Assembly: GCF_035046485.1 (NCBI RefSeq)
Contig: NC_085137.1
Location: forward strand, 19,187,346 to 19,251,345
Source: Aedes albopictus
Lineage: Eukaryota; Arthropoda; Insecta; Diptera; Culicidae
Reading direction: 5' to 3'
Length of the DNA stretch: 64,000 bases
Part shown: one piece after another, positions 53,827-64,000 of the stretch
How the letters are laid out: each line of letters starts with the position of its first letter
How positions within the stretch are numbered: position 1 is the stretch's first letter
Translations under genes and position numbers: made by a program
The notes under the pieces: model-generated
Seen by the model: the letters and a program-made list of their open reading frames with translations, nothing else
Databases searched by the model: none
What the model was told of the DNA's origin: nothing

Positions 53827-54800
53827 CTGCAAAAAGACAATAAAACAAAACGACCGCAATCAGTTTAACAAGTGGTAATAAACAATCAATCGAATATGAT
53901 TTTGAATTCGTGGGTCTTCATAATTGGCACACGGCGCAATGAAATTGCGGCTCTGCGCGCGAAGGGTCAAGAATGCCCCCTTGAGGGGGCTTATTTTCTT
54001 AGACGTGACGTATAATTCATTGTCGCACGACACGCCGATTACGGCAGGAAAAAAGCGATCAATCGTTCCGACTCAATGAGTGGATGGATGAATGGATGGA
54101 TGGATGGCTCGTACATAGATAGGACAGTGACAAGAAAAGCATATTGAAAAAAGACAACGATCACGATCAACGACCGCAGGTAAGATGTGTAGGTTCGTCA
54201 TAAATATTGGACCCCTATTACAGGCTGTCATTTCTGACCCACTGACATAGTTCGTTCGGAAGGTAGGTACTTTACACGGAGCAATGGAACAATCACGCTG
54301 GTCATAGGGGCACTAAATCATGAGTGCCCACCACTTGTACCAAGGGTTCACAACCTCTGTTCCGTCGGTACTTGTATGAAGAAGATTCATCTTAGGAGAG
54401 AGCTTCCTTCCATCATTTTATCTGCCAAGTGATTCGTCATAGATAAGAATAATGCATGATAAAGTACAACGATCGTCACGTATTAAGATTTTTAACAGTA
54501 GGCATACGAGGAATGAGAAAAAATGATGTTGAACGTGTTGCACTAGAGCGACTCAGTATGCCATCTGCACTTTCCACGCCTTCTAGCATCAACTAAATTT
54601 GATGTTTACATCACCTTTATTATTATTAGGCTGAAAAAGGCGGATCAGAAAGTATTCAATGTATCCCATTGAGGTCTTCAGTTTCTTCCCAGCAAGTCAT
54701 TCTTTACCTCATTGCTGAACTGACCGGGCTACGACCAACCATATGGAAGATCGGGTAACTAAAAAGTATTGCCAGACAAGGCATTACGATAAGCACCGCC
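53827..54800. other. Non-coding DNA upstream of the last visible tenectin-like exon
   Basis: No exon, RNA gene or element boundary found. A (GGAT)n run lies at 54081-54108. On the gene model this is intron of the - strand gene. Confidence 0.4.
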
Positions 54801-55143
54801 TATCACCGATTGCTTGAGAGTTCGTGGGGCCATATCAGACTGGATTCACTGAACGCGCTGCAACGGACCAGATGTTCGCCATTCGCCAGGTGTTGCAGAA
54901 ATGCCGCGAATACAACGTAGCCACACATCACTTGTTCATCGATTTTAAATCGGCATTATTATACAATCGATCGAGACCAGCTATGGTAGATTATACACGA
55001 ATACTAATTCTCGGATAAACTGATACGGTTGACCAAGGCGACGATGGATCGAGTGATGTGCGTAGTTCGAGTATCAGGGACACTCTCGAGTCCCTTCGAT
55101 TCTCACAGAGGGTTACGGCAAGGAGATGGTCTTTCGTGCCTGG
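54801..55143 (+). pseudogene. RTE-like reverse transcriptase fragment, degenerate
   Basis: Colinear with 56141-56484 of the larger element below: TATCACCGATTGC, AGATGTTCGCCATTCGCCAG, CTTGTTCATCGATTTTAAAT and GACACTCTCGAGTCCCTTCG all occur in order. It carries indels that break the frame. Confidence 0.85.
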
Positions 55144-55282
55144 CTTACCTTAGCTACACTGTGGTGCATAATTGATCGGGCAAACGCCGATTTTCATACA
55201 AAATGGACAAGTTTGAGATGCTGTAACTTTGGTTTGCGTTGATGGATTGAGCTCAATTTTTGACACGGAACTACTCATATGT
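55144..55282. other. Spacer between two RTE-like copies
   Basis: About 140 bp with no match inside the window; it separates the two partial copies. Confidence 0.4.
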
Positions 55283-57405
55283 TGAATTTTACGTTAGCAG
55301 TGGCCCTACCAACGGAAGAGCAGCTTGGCGCAGCTACACTTGAAGATGGCTGGAGGGACATCCGATCCGCCATAGGTAGTACCTCGGCTACAGCACTAGG
55401 CTTCGCGACTCCGAATCACAGAAACGACTGGTACGACGGCGAATGTGAACAGTTGAAAAACGAGAAGAATGCAGCATGGGCGAGAATGCTGCAACACCGT
55501 ACGAGAGCGAATGAGGCACGTTACAAATAGGCGCGGAACAGGCAGAACTCAGTCTTCCGGATGAAGAAGTGCCAGCAGGAAGAACGAGATCGCGAAGCGA
55601 TGGAAGAACTGTACCGCGCTAAGGACACACGAAAGTTCTACGAGAAGCTGAACTGCTCGCGCAGAGGCTTTGTGCCACAAGCCGACATGTGCCGAGATAA
55701 TCACGGGAATATTCTCACGAGCGAGCGTGAGGTGGTCGAGAGGTGGCGGCAGCATTACGATGAGCACCTCAATGGCGAAGTTGCAAGTACCAAAGGTGGC
55801 GTGGTAACAGATCTAGGAGTATGTACACAGGACGAAAGACTTCCGGCCCCTGACCTTCAAGAGATTGAGGAGGAGGTTGGCCGGTTGAAAAACAACAAAG
55901 CCGCTGGAGTAGATCAACTACCAAGCGAGCTTCTAAAATACGGTGGAGAAGCACTGGTGAGAGCACTACACTGGGTCATTACCAAGATTTGGGAGGAGGA
56001 AGTATTACCGGAGGAATGGATGGAAGGTATCGTGTGTCCCATCTACAAAAAGGGCGACAAGTTGGATTGCGGGAACTACCGCGCGATCACACTACTGAGC
56101 GCTGCCTACAAGATACTCTCCCAAATTTTATGCCGCCGTCTATCACCGATTGCAACAGAGTTCGTGGGGCAATATCAGGCTGGATTTATGGGTGAACGCG
56201 CTACAACGGACCAGAGGTTCGCCATCCGCCAGGTGTTGCAGAAATGCCGCGAATACAACGTGCCCACACATCACTTGTTCATCGATTTCAAATCGGCGTA
56301 TGATACAATCGATCGAGAACAGCTATGGCAGGTTATGCACGAATACGGATTCCCGGATAAACTGATACGGTTGATCAAGGCGACGATGGATCGAGTGATG
56401 TGCGTAGTTCGAGTATCAGGGACACTCTCGAGTCCCTTCGAATCTCGCAGAGGGTTACGGCAAGGTGATGGTCTTTCGTGCTTGCTGTTCAACATTGCTT
56501 TGGAGGGTGTAATAAGAAGAGCGGGGATAAACACGAGTGGGACGATTTTCACGAAGTCCGTTCAGCTGCTTGGTTTCGCCGATGATATTGATATTATTGC
56601 TCGTAAATTTGAGACGATGGCGGAAACGTACATCCGACTAAAGAGCGAAGCCAGGCGAATCGGATTAGTCATTAATGTGTCGAAGACAAAGTACATGATG
56701 GCAAAGGGCTCCAGGGAGGAATCACCGCGCCCGCCCCCCCCCCGAATTCATATCGACGGTGATGAAATCGAGGCGGTTGAAGAATTCGTGTACTTGGGCT
56801 CACTGGTGACCGACGACAACGACACCAGCAGAGAAATTCAGAGGCGCATTGTGGCAGGAAATCGTGCCTACTTTGGACTCCGCAGAACTCTACGATCGAA
56901 TAAAGTTCGCCGTAACACGAAGTTAACCATCTACAAAACGTTGATTAGACCGGACGTCCTCTACGGGCACGAAACATGGACCCTACGTGCAGAGGACCAA
57001 CGTGCCCTTAGAGTTTTCGAACGGAAGGTGTTGCATACCATCTACGGCGGAGTGCAGATGGAAGACGGGACTTGGAGAAGGCGAATGAACCACGAGCTGC
57101 ATCAGCTGCTGGGAGAACCAACCATCGTCCATACCGCGAAAATTGGGAGGCTACGGTGGGCGGGTCACGTCATCAGGATGTCGGATAGCAACCCGACTAA
57201 AATGGTTCTCGAGAGTTATCCGACCGGTACAAGAAGACGTGGAGCGCAGCGAGCTAGGTGGGTCGACCAAGTGGAGGACGATCTGCGGACCCTACGCAGA
57301 GTGCGGAACTGAAGACAAACAGCCATGGACCGAGTGGAATGGAGGCGGCTACTATGTACAGCAGAGGCCACCCCGGCCTTAGCCTGACCGGTAAAGGTAA
57401 GTAAG
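55283..57405 (+). mobile_element. 5'-truncated RTE-clade non-LTR retrotransposon
   Basis: The 5' end lies in the linker after the endonuclease (TLEDGWRDIRSAIG). One TAG (55528-55530) interrupts the frame, which then stays open to 57312. It ends in TAAAGGTAAGTAAG, short repeats like an RTE tail. The endonuclease is missing, as in typical 5' truncation during target-primed insertion. Confidence 0.85.
55561..57312 (+). CDS. RTE-like reverse transcriptase (583 codons)
   Basis: Copies element RNA into DNA at the nick made by the element's endonuclease. RT motifs in order: NNKAAGVDQLPSELLKYGG (about residue 115), YRAITLLSAAYKILSQIL (about 180), THHLFIDFKSAYDTIDRE (about 240, first catalytic Asp), RRGLRQGDGLSCLLFNIALE (about 300), LLGFADDIDIIAR (about 340, catalytic Asp pair), INVSKTKYMMAKGS, and the tail GRLRWAGHVIRM...RRGAQRARWVDQVEDDL typical of RTE. 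All catalytic Asps are present. The Met at 55561 is only the first after an in-frame TAG; the frame continues upstream to 55283. Confidence 0.85.
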   Translation: MKKCQQEERDREAMEELYRAKDTRKFYEKLNCSRRGFVPQADMCRDNHGNILTSEREVVERWRQHYDEHLNGEVASTKGGVVTDLGVCTQDERLPAPDLQEIEEEVGRLKNNKAAGVDQLPSELLKYGGEALVRALHWVITKIWEEEVLPEEWMEGIVCPIYKKGDKLDCGNYRAITLLSAAYKILSQILCRRLSPIATEFVGQYQAGFMGERATTDQRFAIRQVLQKCREYNVPTHHLFIDFKSAYDTIDREQLWQVMHEYGFPDKLIRLIKATMDRVMCVVRVSGTLSSPFESRRGLRQGDGLSCLLFNIALEGVIRRAGINTSGTIFTKSVQLLGFADDIDIIARKFETMAETYIRLKSEARRIGLVINVSKTKYMMAKGSREESPRPPPPRIHIDGDEIEAVEEFVYLGSLVTDDNDTSREIQRRIVAGNRAYFGLRRTLRSNKVRRNTKLTIYKTLIRPDVLYGHETWTLRAEDQRALRVFERKVLHTIYGGVQMEDGTWRRRMNHELHQLLGEPTIVHTAKIGRLRWAGHVIRMSDSNPTKMVLESYPTGTRRRGAQRARWVDQVEDDLRTLRRVRN

Positions 57406-57598
57406 CTGAATTTTACGTACTAGTGTACTAGTCTACGTATACCAAGTACAAAATGTTTTCGTTCTCTCAGGTTTGGGCGTGGCAAGGCGTTCAAAATGTG
57501 CAAAAGTGATCGGACAGCGGCACGCGTGTAAATCAAAAGGAGGCCCACTAGGCAGTGGTTAAGGCTATGGATCGCCAATCCGGAGACCAGAGCGTAAA

Positions 57599-57740
57599 TG
57601 ATTAATCATAAATTTAATCATGATTAATGATTAATGATTAAGATTAATCAAAAATCATCAATCATAATCACAAAAAAAATATCGTTTAATCATTAATCAT
57701 TAATCTTAATCACGTTGCTTTCGCAATTTAATCATTAATC
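57599..57740. repeat. (ATTAATC)n AT-rich repeat
   Basis: Repeated ATTAATCATTAATC words with inverse copies, interrupted by an A run. Confidence 0.7.
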
Positions 57741-58269
57741 AGTAAGGCCGGAACAAATCTCATTTTCTTCTTTTGTCACTTTACTCGTTGACTCATCAAG
57801 GGGGTGGATAATAAATAATAAATGTATTTGTTGAACAAATACCCAAACAATTAGGCAAAATTGTAAAACTCATCGAATTTGTTAAGAAATTTTCTCGACA
57901 ACTCTAATTTCAGTTCAAAATTTTTAAATTTTTGTATAATTTTTTGTGTCCCCCCTCAAAATGTTGAATTCCGGCCAAAATTTTCCGAGGGGGGGGTGAC
58001 ATTAGAGAAAATCGAAATTTGTGTCAGCCTAATCATAATCATAAGAAATTTTCTTAATCAATCATTGATCATTCATCATAAAAAAATGATTCACCATATA
58101 ATATATGTCATCCAATTTGAAATAGTTTAAATGCTGTTCTAAATACTACAACCTCTTTTATGCAGGTTATTTCTATGAAATTTCAGTTTATGCGTCTTTT
58201 TTATGCCCTGCAATATTGTGTATAAAAAAATGTAATATTGACGGTAACTATAGCAACGGCGGCTAGAGG
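57741..58269. other. AT-rich non-coding DNA
   Basis: One small G/C-rich inverted pair, GTCCCCCCTC and GAGGGGGGGTGAC, near 57948-58000, looks like a MITE end. Otherwise nothing is seen. Confidence 0.35.
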
Positions 58270-59525
58270 GCGTTTATAGGGACGAGCAAAGGTTGATTGC
58301 AGGGGATTAAAAGGGGTTTCAGCGGGGTACCAGGAGATAACAGGAGTGCTTCAAGGAGGTACCAGGAGATCTCAGGAGCGTTTAAGGCATTTTTACACAC
58401 TACGAAAAAATCAAAATTACTCGTGACGTAAATTTACTGTACAGAACGTAAACAGTTTAATGACGTAAATTTACAGGTCTTTTGATTTAATTATACGTCA
58501 TTCTTGTAAAATTGAGTTCAAGGTGACGTAAACAATTTGGGAATCGTGAGTCATTACGTTTCATATGACGAAAAATCCAGTTTGATGTGACGGAAAATTA
58601 CGTCATTTGGGCGTTCAAATTTACGTCATATGTGCCGCTTTTATATGTGCATCCAAAGTGACGCAAATTTACATGAATTTTTCTAAGTGTGTAGCGTCCC
58701 CTCAGGGGCATCAGGGATTCAGGGAGGTCTCAGGAGTGCTTCAGATGGCCTTAGAGAGATCTAGGGGAGTTCTGACGGGTCTCAGGGCCATTTCTGGGGC
58801 ATTCCATGGGGAACCACAGCGCACCAGAAGGTCTTAGGGGCATTTGAAGGGGGACTCAAAGGGTTGGAATGGGTATCACGGGTGTTTCGACGGATTCAGG
58901 GGGTTTCTGGGGATACCTTGAGGTAAAGGTCATTTTAGGGGGTTCTAGGGGCTTTTAGGGGGTCGCAGGGGCCTAAAACGCGGTCTTAGAGGCGTTTCAG
59001 GAGATCCAAAGGGGTTTCAGGGGAGCACCTGGAGGTCACGCTGGGGTTATTGATATTTGGAGCAGGTCTTAGGGGCGTTTCCAGGATCATTTCAGGAAAT
59101 ATCAGAGGACTTTCGACGGGTTTCAGAGGTGGTTTCAAGGGGATTTCGGAGGCAATTCAGGGAGTTTCGGAGATTTTGCGATGGGTTCCAAAGGCATTAC
59201 GCAGGCGCTATCGGGGGTTCCGGAGTGTCTCAGGTGCGTTACATAAGGCTGACGGGGTTTTCAGGGCATTTCAGGAAATTTCAGATTATTTTTTTTGCGA
59301 GTTTAGGAGGCGTGGAGTTCATGGACGTTTTAGGTGCTTCGGGGGTTTCTGATGCGTTACATGGAATCTGAGGGGATTTTGTGGGATTTCTGATTATTTT
59401 TGACGAGTTTTAGAGTCGTTACGTAGGCGTTTTTGGAGCTTTCGGGCGGTCTCAGGTGAATTACGTGGGGTCCGCGGGGGTTTCAGGCGGATTTGAAAGG
59501 CGTTTCATACAGTTTTAGAGGATTT
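58270..59525 (+). repeat. Degenerate ~12-bp-period array, family C
   Basis: Units such as GTTTCAGAGGTG, GTTTCAAGGGGA and ATTTCGGAGGCA in tandem, G-rich on +. Interrupted by a TIR element at 58394-58693. From about 59540 the array continues in inverse orientation. ORFs at 59050-59371 are artefacts. Confidence 0.7.
58394..58693. mobile_element. 300-bp TIR element with repeated TGACGTAA motifs
   Basis: TACACACTACGAAAAA on the left and the inverse of TTTTTCTAAGTGTGTA on the right. GTGACGTAAATTTAC or its reverse recurs at least six times. Inserted within family C. Non-coding. Confidence 0.65.
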
Positions 59526-59539
59526 TCAGATACCTCTTA

Positions 59540-60010
59540 ACAAAACCCCTTGAAACACCCCAAAAATGCCTTGAAACGCCCCTGTAACTTACATAGGCTC
59601 ATTGAAACGCCCTTGAATTCCCTTAATTCCGTTTTAAATGCCCCTGAAACCCCATTTCAATTGGATTATGGAGATTTCAGAGGCGTTTCAATCAAGGCAT
59701 TTCAAAGGCGTTTCAAGTGGTTTCAAAGGTTTTTGTGATGGAGTCTCTTGAAATCCTCTGAAGCTTCCTGATGTCGCCGACAACCCCCTAAATCTCTCAC
59801 GGATTCTATGCAACGCACCTGAGACTTTTCTACACCACCGAAAACGCACCTGTAACGCCTCTAAAGCCCACAAAAATTGTCTGAAGCTTCCTGAAATGCC
59901 TCCACAATCTCCTGCCTAAAACCACCATGTAACTCACCTGAAACTTTCCGAAAACCCTGAAAACGTCGCCGTAACGCCTCTGAAACCCGCCGAAAATTCT
60001 CTGAAACTCC
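59540..60010 (-). repeat. Family C array in inverse orientation
   Basis: CCTTGAAACGCC, CCTGTAACGCC and CCTGAAACTTTCC units are the reverse complement of the 58270-59525 units. The switch point is about 59530. Confidence 0.7.
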
Positions 60011-60013
60011 ATA

Positions 60014-60068
60014 AGACCCTAAGCTGAGAAACAGGCATTGTTCCCGTGGGGAAGTTACGCCAAGAAAA
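60014..60068 (+). repeat. Dispersed repeat shared with the Foldback-like element
   Basis: AGCTGAGAAACAGGC, GTGGGGAAGTTACGCCAAG and AGGAGAAG match 4505-4556 (AGCTGAGAAGCAGGC, GTGGGGACGTAACGGCAAG) in order and spacing. Confidence 0.65.
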
Positions 60069-60115
60069 GGAGAAGAGGGTTCAAATTCTAAAATAATTCG
60101 ACAAACATTAACAAG

Positions 60116-60213
60116 TAGGGTCTGGAACCATATGGGCAGGAGCACCTATTTTGGGCACTTGGTGCTATAACTCAGTCAATTTTGAACCGATTGACCCAAA
60201 TGGTTCCAGACCC
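60116..60213. mobile_element. Shortened copy of the TAGGGTCTGG MITE
   Basis: TAGGGTCTGGAACCATATGG, GCAGGAGCACCTATTTTGGG, then the inverse end GGTTCCAGACCCC. About half the length of the 33132-33347 copy, having lost most of the right arm. Confidence 0.7.
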
Positions 60214-61974
60214 CTGTTCCTTTAAAAGAAATCTCAACTATTGACTTAACTTTTATTAAAGCAAAGCCTTATGAGGTGTCATTGCATTTGAGTGTGCTTG
60301 TACCTACCTTAATTCCTCTTTTGCCTGATTCTCTCACGATCCAAATTCTCAATTACTCTGTTCCGAGCATCAATCATCAGTAGAGTAGCTGTGTATAACA
60401 ATCATTGTGTATCTACTTGGCGTCACGAATCGATTGAAGCGTGCTAATAGATCGTCAAATGATCATTATAATCCCATCAATAGTAGCACCATTTGAAAAG
60501 TTGGCTTACCTCAGTCTTCGATTTGCTTGCATGGAGAAATAAAAAGAGTAGCAACGGAGTGCCTCTATGATGTCGGCGATGGAAATCTGGATGGTAGCAG
60601 AAAAGCAGATTTTGATTGGCAACCTCAAACATCATTCTGAACCATTCTTCGTTCCGTTCTCGAAGCAAATCAATTAAAATGCGGGAGTGAGCCGAAAGCA
60701 GTCCGCGTGATCGCAGTTCCCAGCCGTGCGCGATTGATTGATGAAACGCGATCCTAATTCAACTTGACTTATTGCAGAAAAAAGAAAACCCACTCTTCCT
60801 TCTGATCTCTTCTACGCCCGCAGCAGCCGTGTTTGAAATCTGGAAGAAAAGGAAAACAAACACCTTCGCGGGACTCCCCCTATAAGCCGGAGGCGCCAAA
60901 CGGAACGAAACACGGAATGGAAGATGATGGATTGCGAGGGAAGTGGCTCAGCTCAACCAACAGCAGCGGGTTCCTATTCAGAAACCTGACTGGGGTTGAT
61001 CTGCCTATTGGCTACGGCGCGCGGCGATGAAAAGATCTTCGACATGAAAGTGAATGAAGTGGCCGTCGTCGTCGCAACATTCGTGTACATATACATTGTA
61101 GAATGGGCTGTATGTACACATAGATTCCACTGACTAGCTATTTAAATACGATTCGCATCACTCTCGGTATCGATGCCGGCATTTTGTATGGTTAAAGATG
61201 AAGTGAAAGACTCAACAATAAAGTCGAGTGGATACGGAGTGTGAAAGGCGACATGTGGATGTGGGTAAACCATAAAATAGGACGTGTGCGACGTGAACTT
61301 GCGAATTCTCTGCTTTACTGCGATCGGGATGGAAAGAAGTGAGGCACGTAATCTGACATCATTTCGCGTGGGCTTGGTCAGTGGGAGCAGGAATCACTTT
61401 CGCTTGTTCAGGAAGCGATGGAGTTGAAGACTGCTTGTAGCCTTTTGAAGAGGATTAAGTCGAATGTCGCAAAACTTTTACTGTCATTGAGATTAAAAAA
61501 AAAAAGAATTTGGTGTCCATAAATAACTACATACACTTGTTTTCAAACGACCCTGTATTCTATGCACTTGAATCTTGATTACTTAACAATACAAACGAAC
61601 GTGGGTTTGGTGCTTAACATATTTTGGCTATTTGTAAACCCTATAGATGCATTTGTTTGTTCTACAGAGTATAGTCAACAATTGTACGATGCAATGTACT
61701 CTATCTTCGGTCACGCTAATGGACGCTAATGGGGGGAACCCCAAGGATTACCAACTGTGTTATTGTCCGGCATTGCTACAGTATGCTCTGCACACTGTAT
61801 CCTTCCGACTTTACAGGATACGCAGTAGTATAATATAGTGAGTTCATGGTTCATACTTCGCCACCACACACCGTTCTACTGTACACCGTCAAAGATCGTT
61901 CGTATCACGAGTAACTCGCCAATTATTAAACACAAAGGTTGAACAGTTTCTAAAAATCGTTTTGTAAATCAAAC
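60214..61974. other. Non-coding DNA, possibly single-copy
   Basis: No repeat family seen elsewhere in the window, no domain-bearing ORF. Part of it could be regulatory DNA or a 5' exon region of the - strand gene, but no in-phase exon could be shown. Confidence 0.35.
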
Positions 61975-62226
61975 TTAAGGACAGACTTGTTAGAATCCCA
62001 AAATGGCCGCCACAATGGCCGACTTTAGCACCTAATCATGATTTCGAGGGCACAAATCTCTTCGTAAACAAAAACAACGCGCCTGATCTTCTTATTTTGA
62101 GCTTCTTACAAGTGAGCAAGAACAGAATAATAAAATGCACTGCTGTGTGAAGCTTGCTTCTTGAGATTTGTGCCTTTGAAGAACTGATGCGCTGTTGAAG
62201 CGGGATTTCAAGACGTTTGTCCTTAA
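61975..62226. mobile_element. TTAA-ended MITE, copy 2 (inverse of 16112-16366)
   Basis: TTAAGGACAGACTTGTTAGA at the left and AAGACGTTTGTCCTTAA at the right. Interior words match copy 1 in reverse order. It directly precedes the L1-like LINE. Confidence 0.75.
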
Positions 62227-62287
62227 GTAATTCTCGCCAAATTCAAACGGCTGATAAAGCTTGAGCTCGAGCTTGATTGACCAATGA

Positions 62288-64000
62288 CCGCCCGTGGATG
62301 CTACTCCAGTTGCCCATTATCTCCAGCACGCAACTAGTCAAATTATCATAGGGGGTGATTTCAATTCAGTTGTAGCTACAAAGGATGCCACCGGAAACGC
62401 TAACATTAGTCCAACGTGCAAACGGCTAATGAATGCGGCACGTTTGTCTGATTCTTGGGAAGTTTTGCATGGCAATGCGGTCCAGTTCTCCTATATACGT
62501 TCAAACACAGCATCCCGACTAGACCGAATTCTGATTTCCAACTCCTTAAACCGCGGTTTGAGAACTAGCAACTTTTCCGTCACATCTTTCTCCGATCACA
62601 AGGCCTATATCATTCGATTAGTTTTACCAAATCTTGGCACGCCGCCTGGACGAGGTATATGGAGACTTCAACCACATGTTTTGAACGATCCGGAGATATT
62701 GGAGGAATTTTCAAGAAAGTGGGCATACTGGGCACGCTCGCGAGGCAACTTCAGATCGTGGATTGATTGGTGGATTAGATTTGCCAAACCCAAGGTCATC
62801 TCTTTCCTGAAATGGCGGTCCTCTATTATCCATAGAGAATTTCGGGAAACAATTGAGTTGTATCGTAGTTGTTTACTAGATGCGTATAACAACTACTATG
62901 GGAATGTTGAACATCTTACCAACATCAACAGAATCAAGTCACAAATGCTGCGTCATCAACGATCCTTTTCGGACTACTTTCGAAGGATCAATCAAACATT
63001 CATCTCCGGGGAATCAACCACATTGTTCCATGTCGCGGAGGCATACGGAAAGCGAGCTAAAACAACAATAAATTCTCTTTCGACTATGAATGGCGAGGAT
63101 GTTGAGGACCCGAACCAGATTAGCGGAATAATACAAACCTACTTTCGAGAACTATACGCAGTTGAGGAAAGAGAGCCGTCTGAAAGCTTCAACCCCTCAA
63201 AGGCAATTCCAGCCGGAAATCCTGATAACGACAACATCATGCAACCCGTTACTACAGATGAAATTTTTGCTGCATTGAAAACCAGCGCTTCTCGGAAATC
63301 GCCAGGATCTGACGGCCTACCCAAGGAATTCTACCAAAGAACGTGGCGAATCATAAAAGACGAATTCACACATGTCATGAACGATGCTCTTCAAGGACAC
63401 GCAAGCAGGGATTTCTACGACGGTATTATTGTGCTTATCAAAAAGAATGGTCGGGACAATACTATCCATGGATACCGTCCCATTTCGTTACTGAATTACG
63501 ACTACAAACTTATTGCTCGAATAATCAAGCAACGGCTTCACAGCTTGATTCCACTAGTTCTATCGAACAACCAAAAGTGTTCAAATGGTAACAAAACTAT
63601 ATTTGAAGCCACTAGTCGAATACTTGATGAAGTTTGTAGTTTGAAACACCGTCGCAGAAGTTCATTGTTAGTCTCATTTGACTTTGATCATGCATTCGAT
63701 CGAGTGAGTCATCAGTTTCTCAGAGAAACCATGACAAAAATGAATTCCAACCCGCAACTTGTCGAACTGCTGTCAACAATATGGAACCAGTCCTTCTCCA
63801 AAATTCTGGTGAATGGGCGCCTTACGCAACAGTTCAAGATTGAAAGATCGGTACGACAGGGAGATCCATTATCCATGTATCTCTTTGTGATCTATCTGCA
63901 GCCCTTGCTGGACAATATCAAACGAAGTTTTCCAAATGCAGTTCTCAATGCGTATGCAGATGATATCTCGATGTTCATGGATAATGAAGTAATGGTTGTG
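62288..64000 (+). CDS. L1-like LINE ORF2, 5'-truncated and open to the window edge
   Basis: At least 571 codons without a stop, from just after a TGA at 62285 to the last base; the stop lies outside the window. IIGGDFNSVV and SRLDRILISNS with FSDHKAYIIRL are the C-terminal half of an APE endonuclease. The linker follows. Reverse transcriptase motifs: SRKSPGSDGLPKEFYQ, GYRPISLLNYDYKLIARII, SFDFDHAFDRVSH (first catalytic Asp), VRQGDPLSMYLFVIYLQPLL and AYADDISMF (catalytic Asp pair) at about 63950. The YRPISLLN-YK wording is closest to the L1/Tx1 group. The endonuclease N-terminus is missing. The lack of stops over 1.7 kb suggests a young copy. Confidence 0.85.

Noticed and set aside
60477..60668. 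Possible signal-peptide exon for the tenectin-like gene (LLLFLFLHAS with a GTAAGC donor on -)
   Set aside because: The donor leaves phase 0, but the next known exon needs phase 1, and the hydrophobic stretch has no nearby start.

Overview
This window reads as mosquito nuclear DNA, most likely a culicine such as Aedes. The reasons are two insect-type multi-exon genes, introns of about 20 kb packed with nested transposons, BEL/Pao, copia, RTE and Jockey/CR1-like retroelements, tRNA-derived SINEs, and many short inverted-repeat elements (MITEs). The species call is an inference; no database was searched.

Two host genes converge. On the + strand, five exons between 1486 and 43387 encode a rhomboid-family intramembrane serine protease of about 380 residues. 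All exon joins are phase 0 and the catalytic Ser and His are present. Introns 1 and 4 are each about 20 kb. On the - strand, five exons between 53826 and 44336 encode the C-terminal part (about 1,597 residues) of a secreted, mucin-like, von Willebrand C-domain protein, best matched by memory to tenectin. Every visible join is phase 1. Its signal-peptide exon was not found. The stop codons of the two genes are 948 bp apart, tail to tail.

Layout: 1-1485 upstream region; 1486-2019 rhomboid exon 1; 2020-22331 intron 1, with a Foldback-like element, several TIR elements, a 3.3-kb element carrying 152-bp tandem repeats, a second satellite split by a transposon, and degenerate 12-bp-period arrays; 22332-22863 exons 2-4; 22864-43099 intron 4, with an RT relic, a large palindrome holding two younger insertions, a broken Jockey/CR1-like LINE, a BEL remnant, more 12-bp arrays, and a nearly intact Ty1/copia element with 288/290-identical LTRs; 43100-43387 rhomboid exon 5; 44336-53826 the tenectin-like gene, with a 4.3-kb intron almost filled by another 12-bp array; 53827-64000 mostly mobile DNA, with RTE fragments, a third 12-bp array that reverses orientation, MITEs, and an L1-like LINE whose reading frame is open to the right edge.

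No CRISPR array, prokaryotic-type operon or defence system was seen. The most informative structures are transposon archaeology: a palindrome whose two arms preserve the empty sites of two insertions, a Foldback-like element with tandem-repeat termini and a 9-bp target duplication, and three sequence-unrelated satellites that share a 12-bp period.
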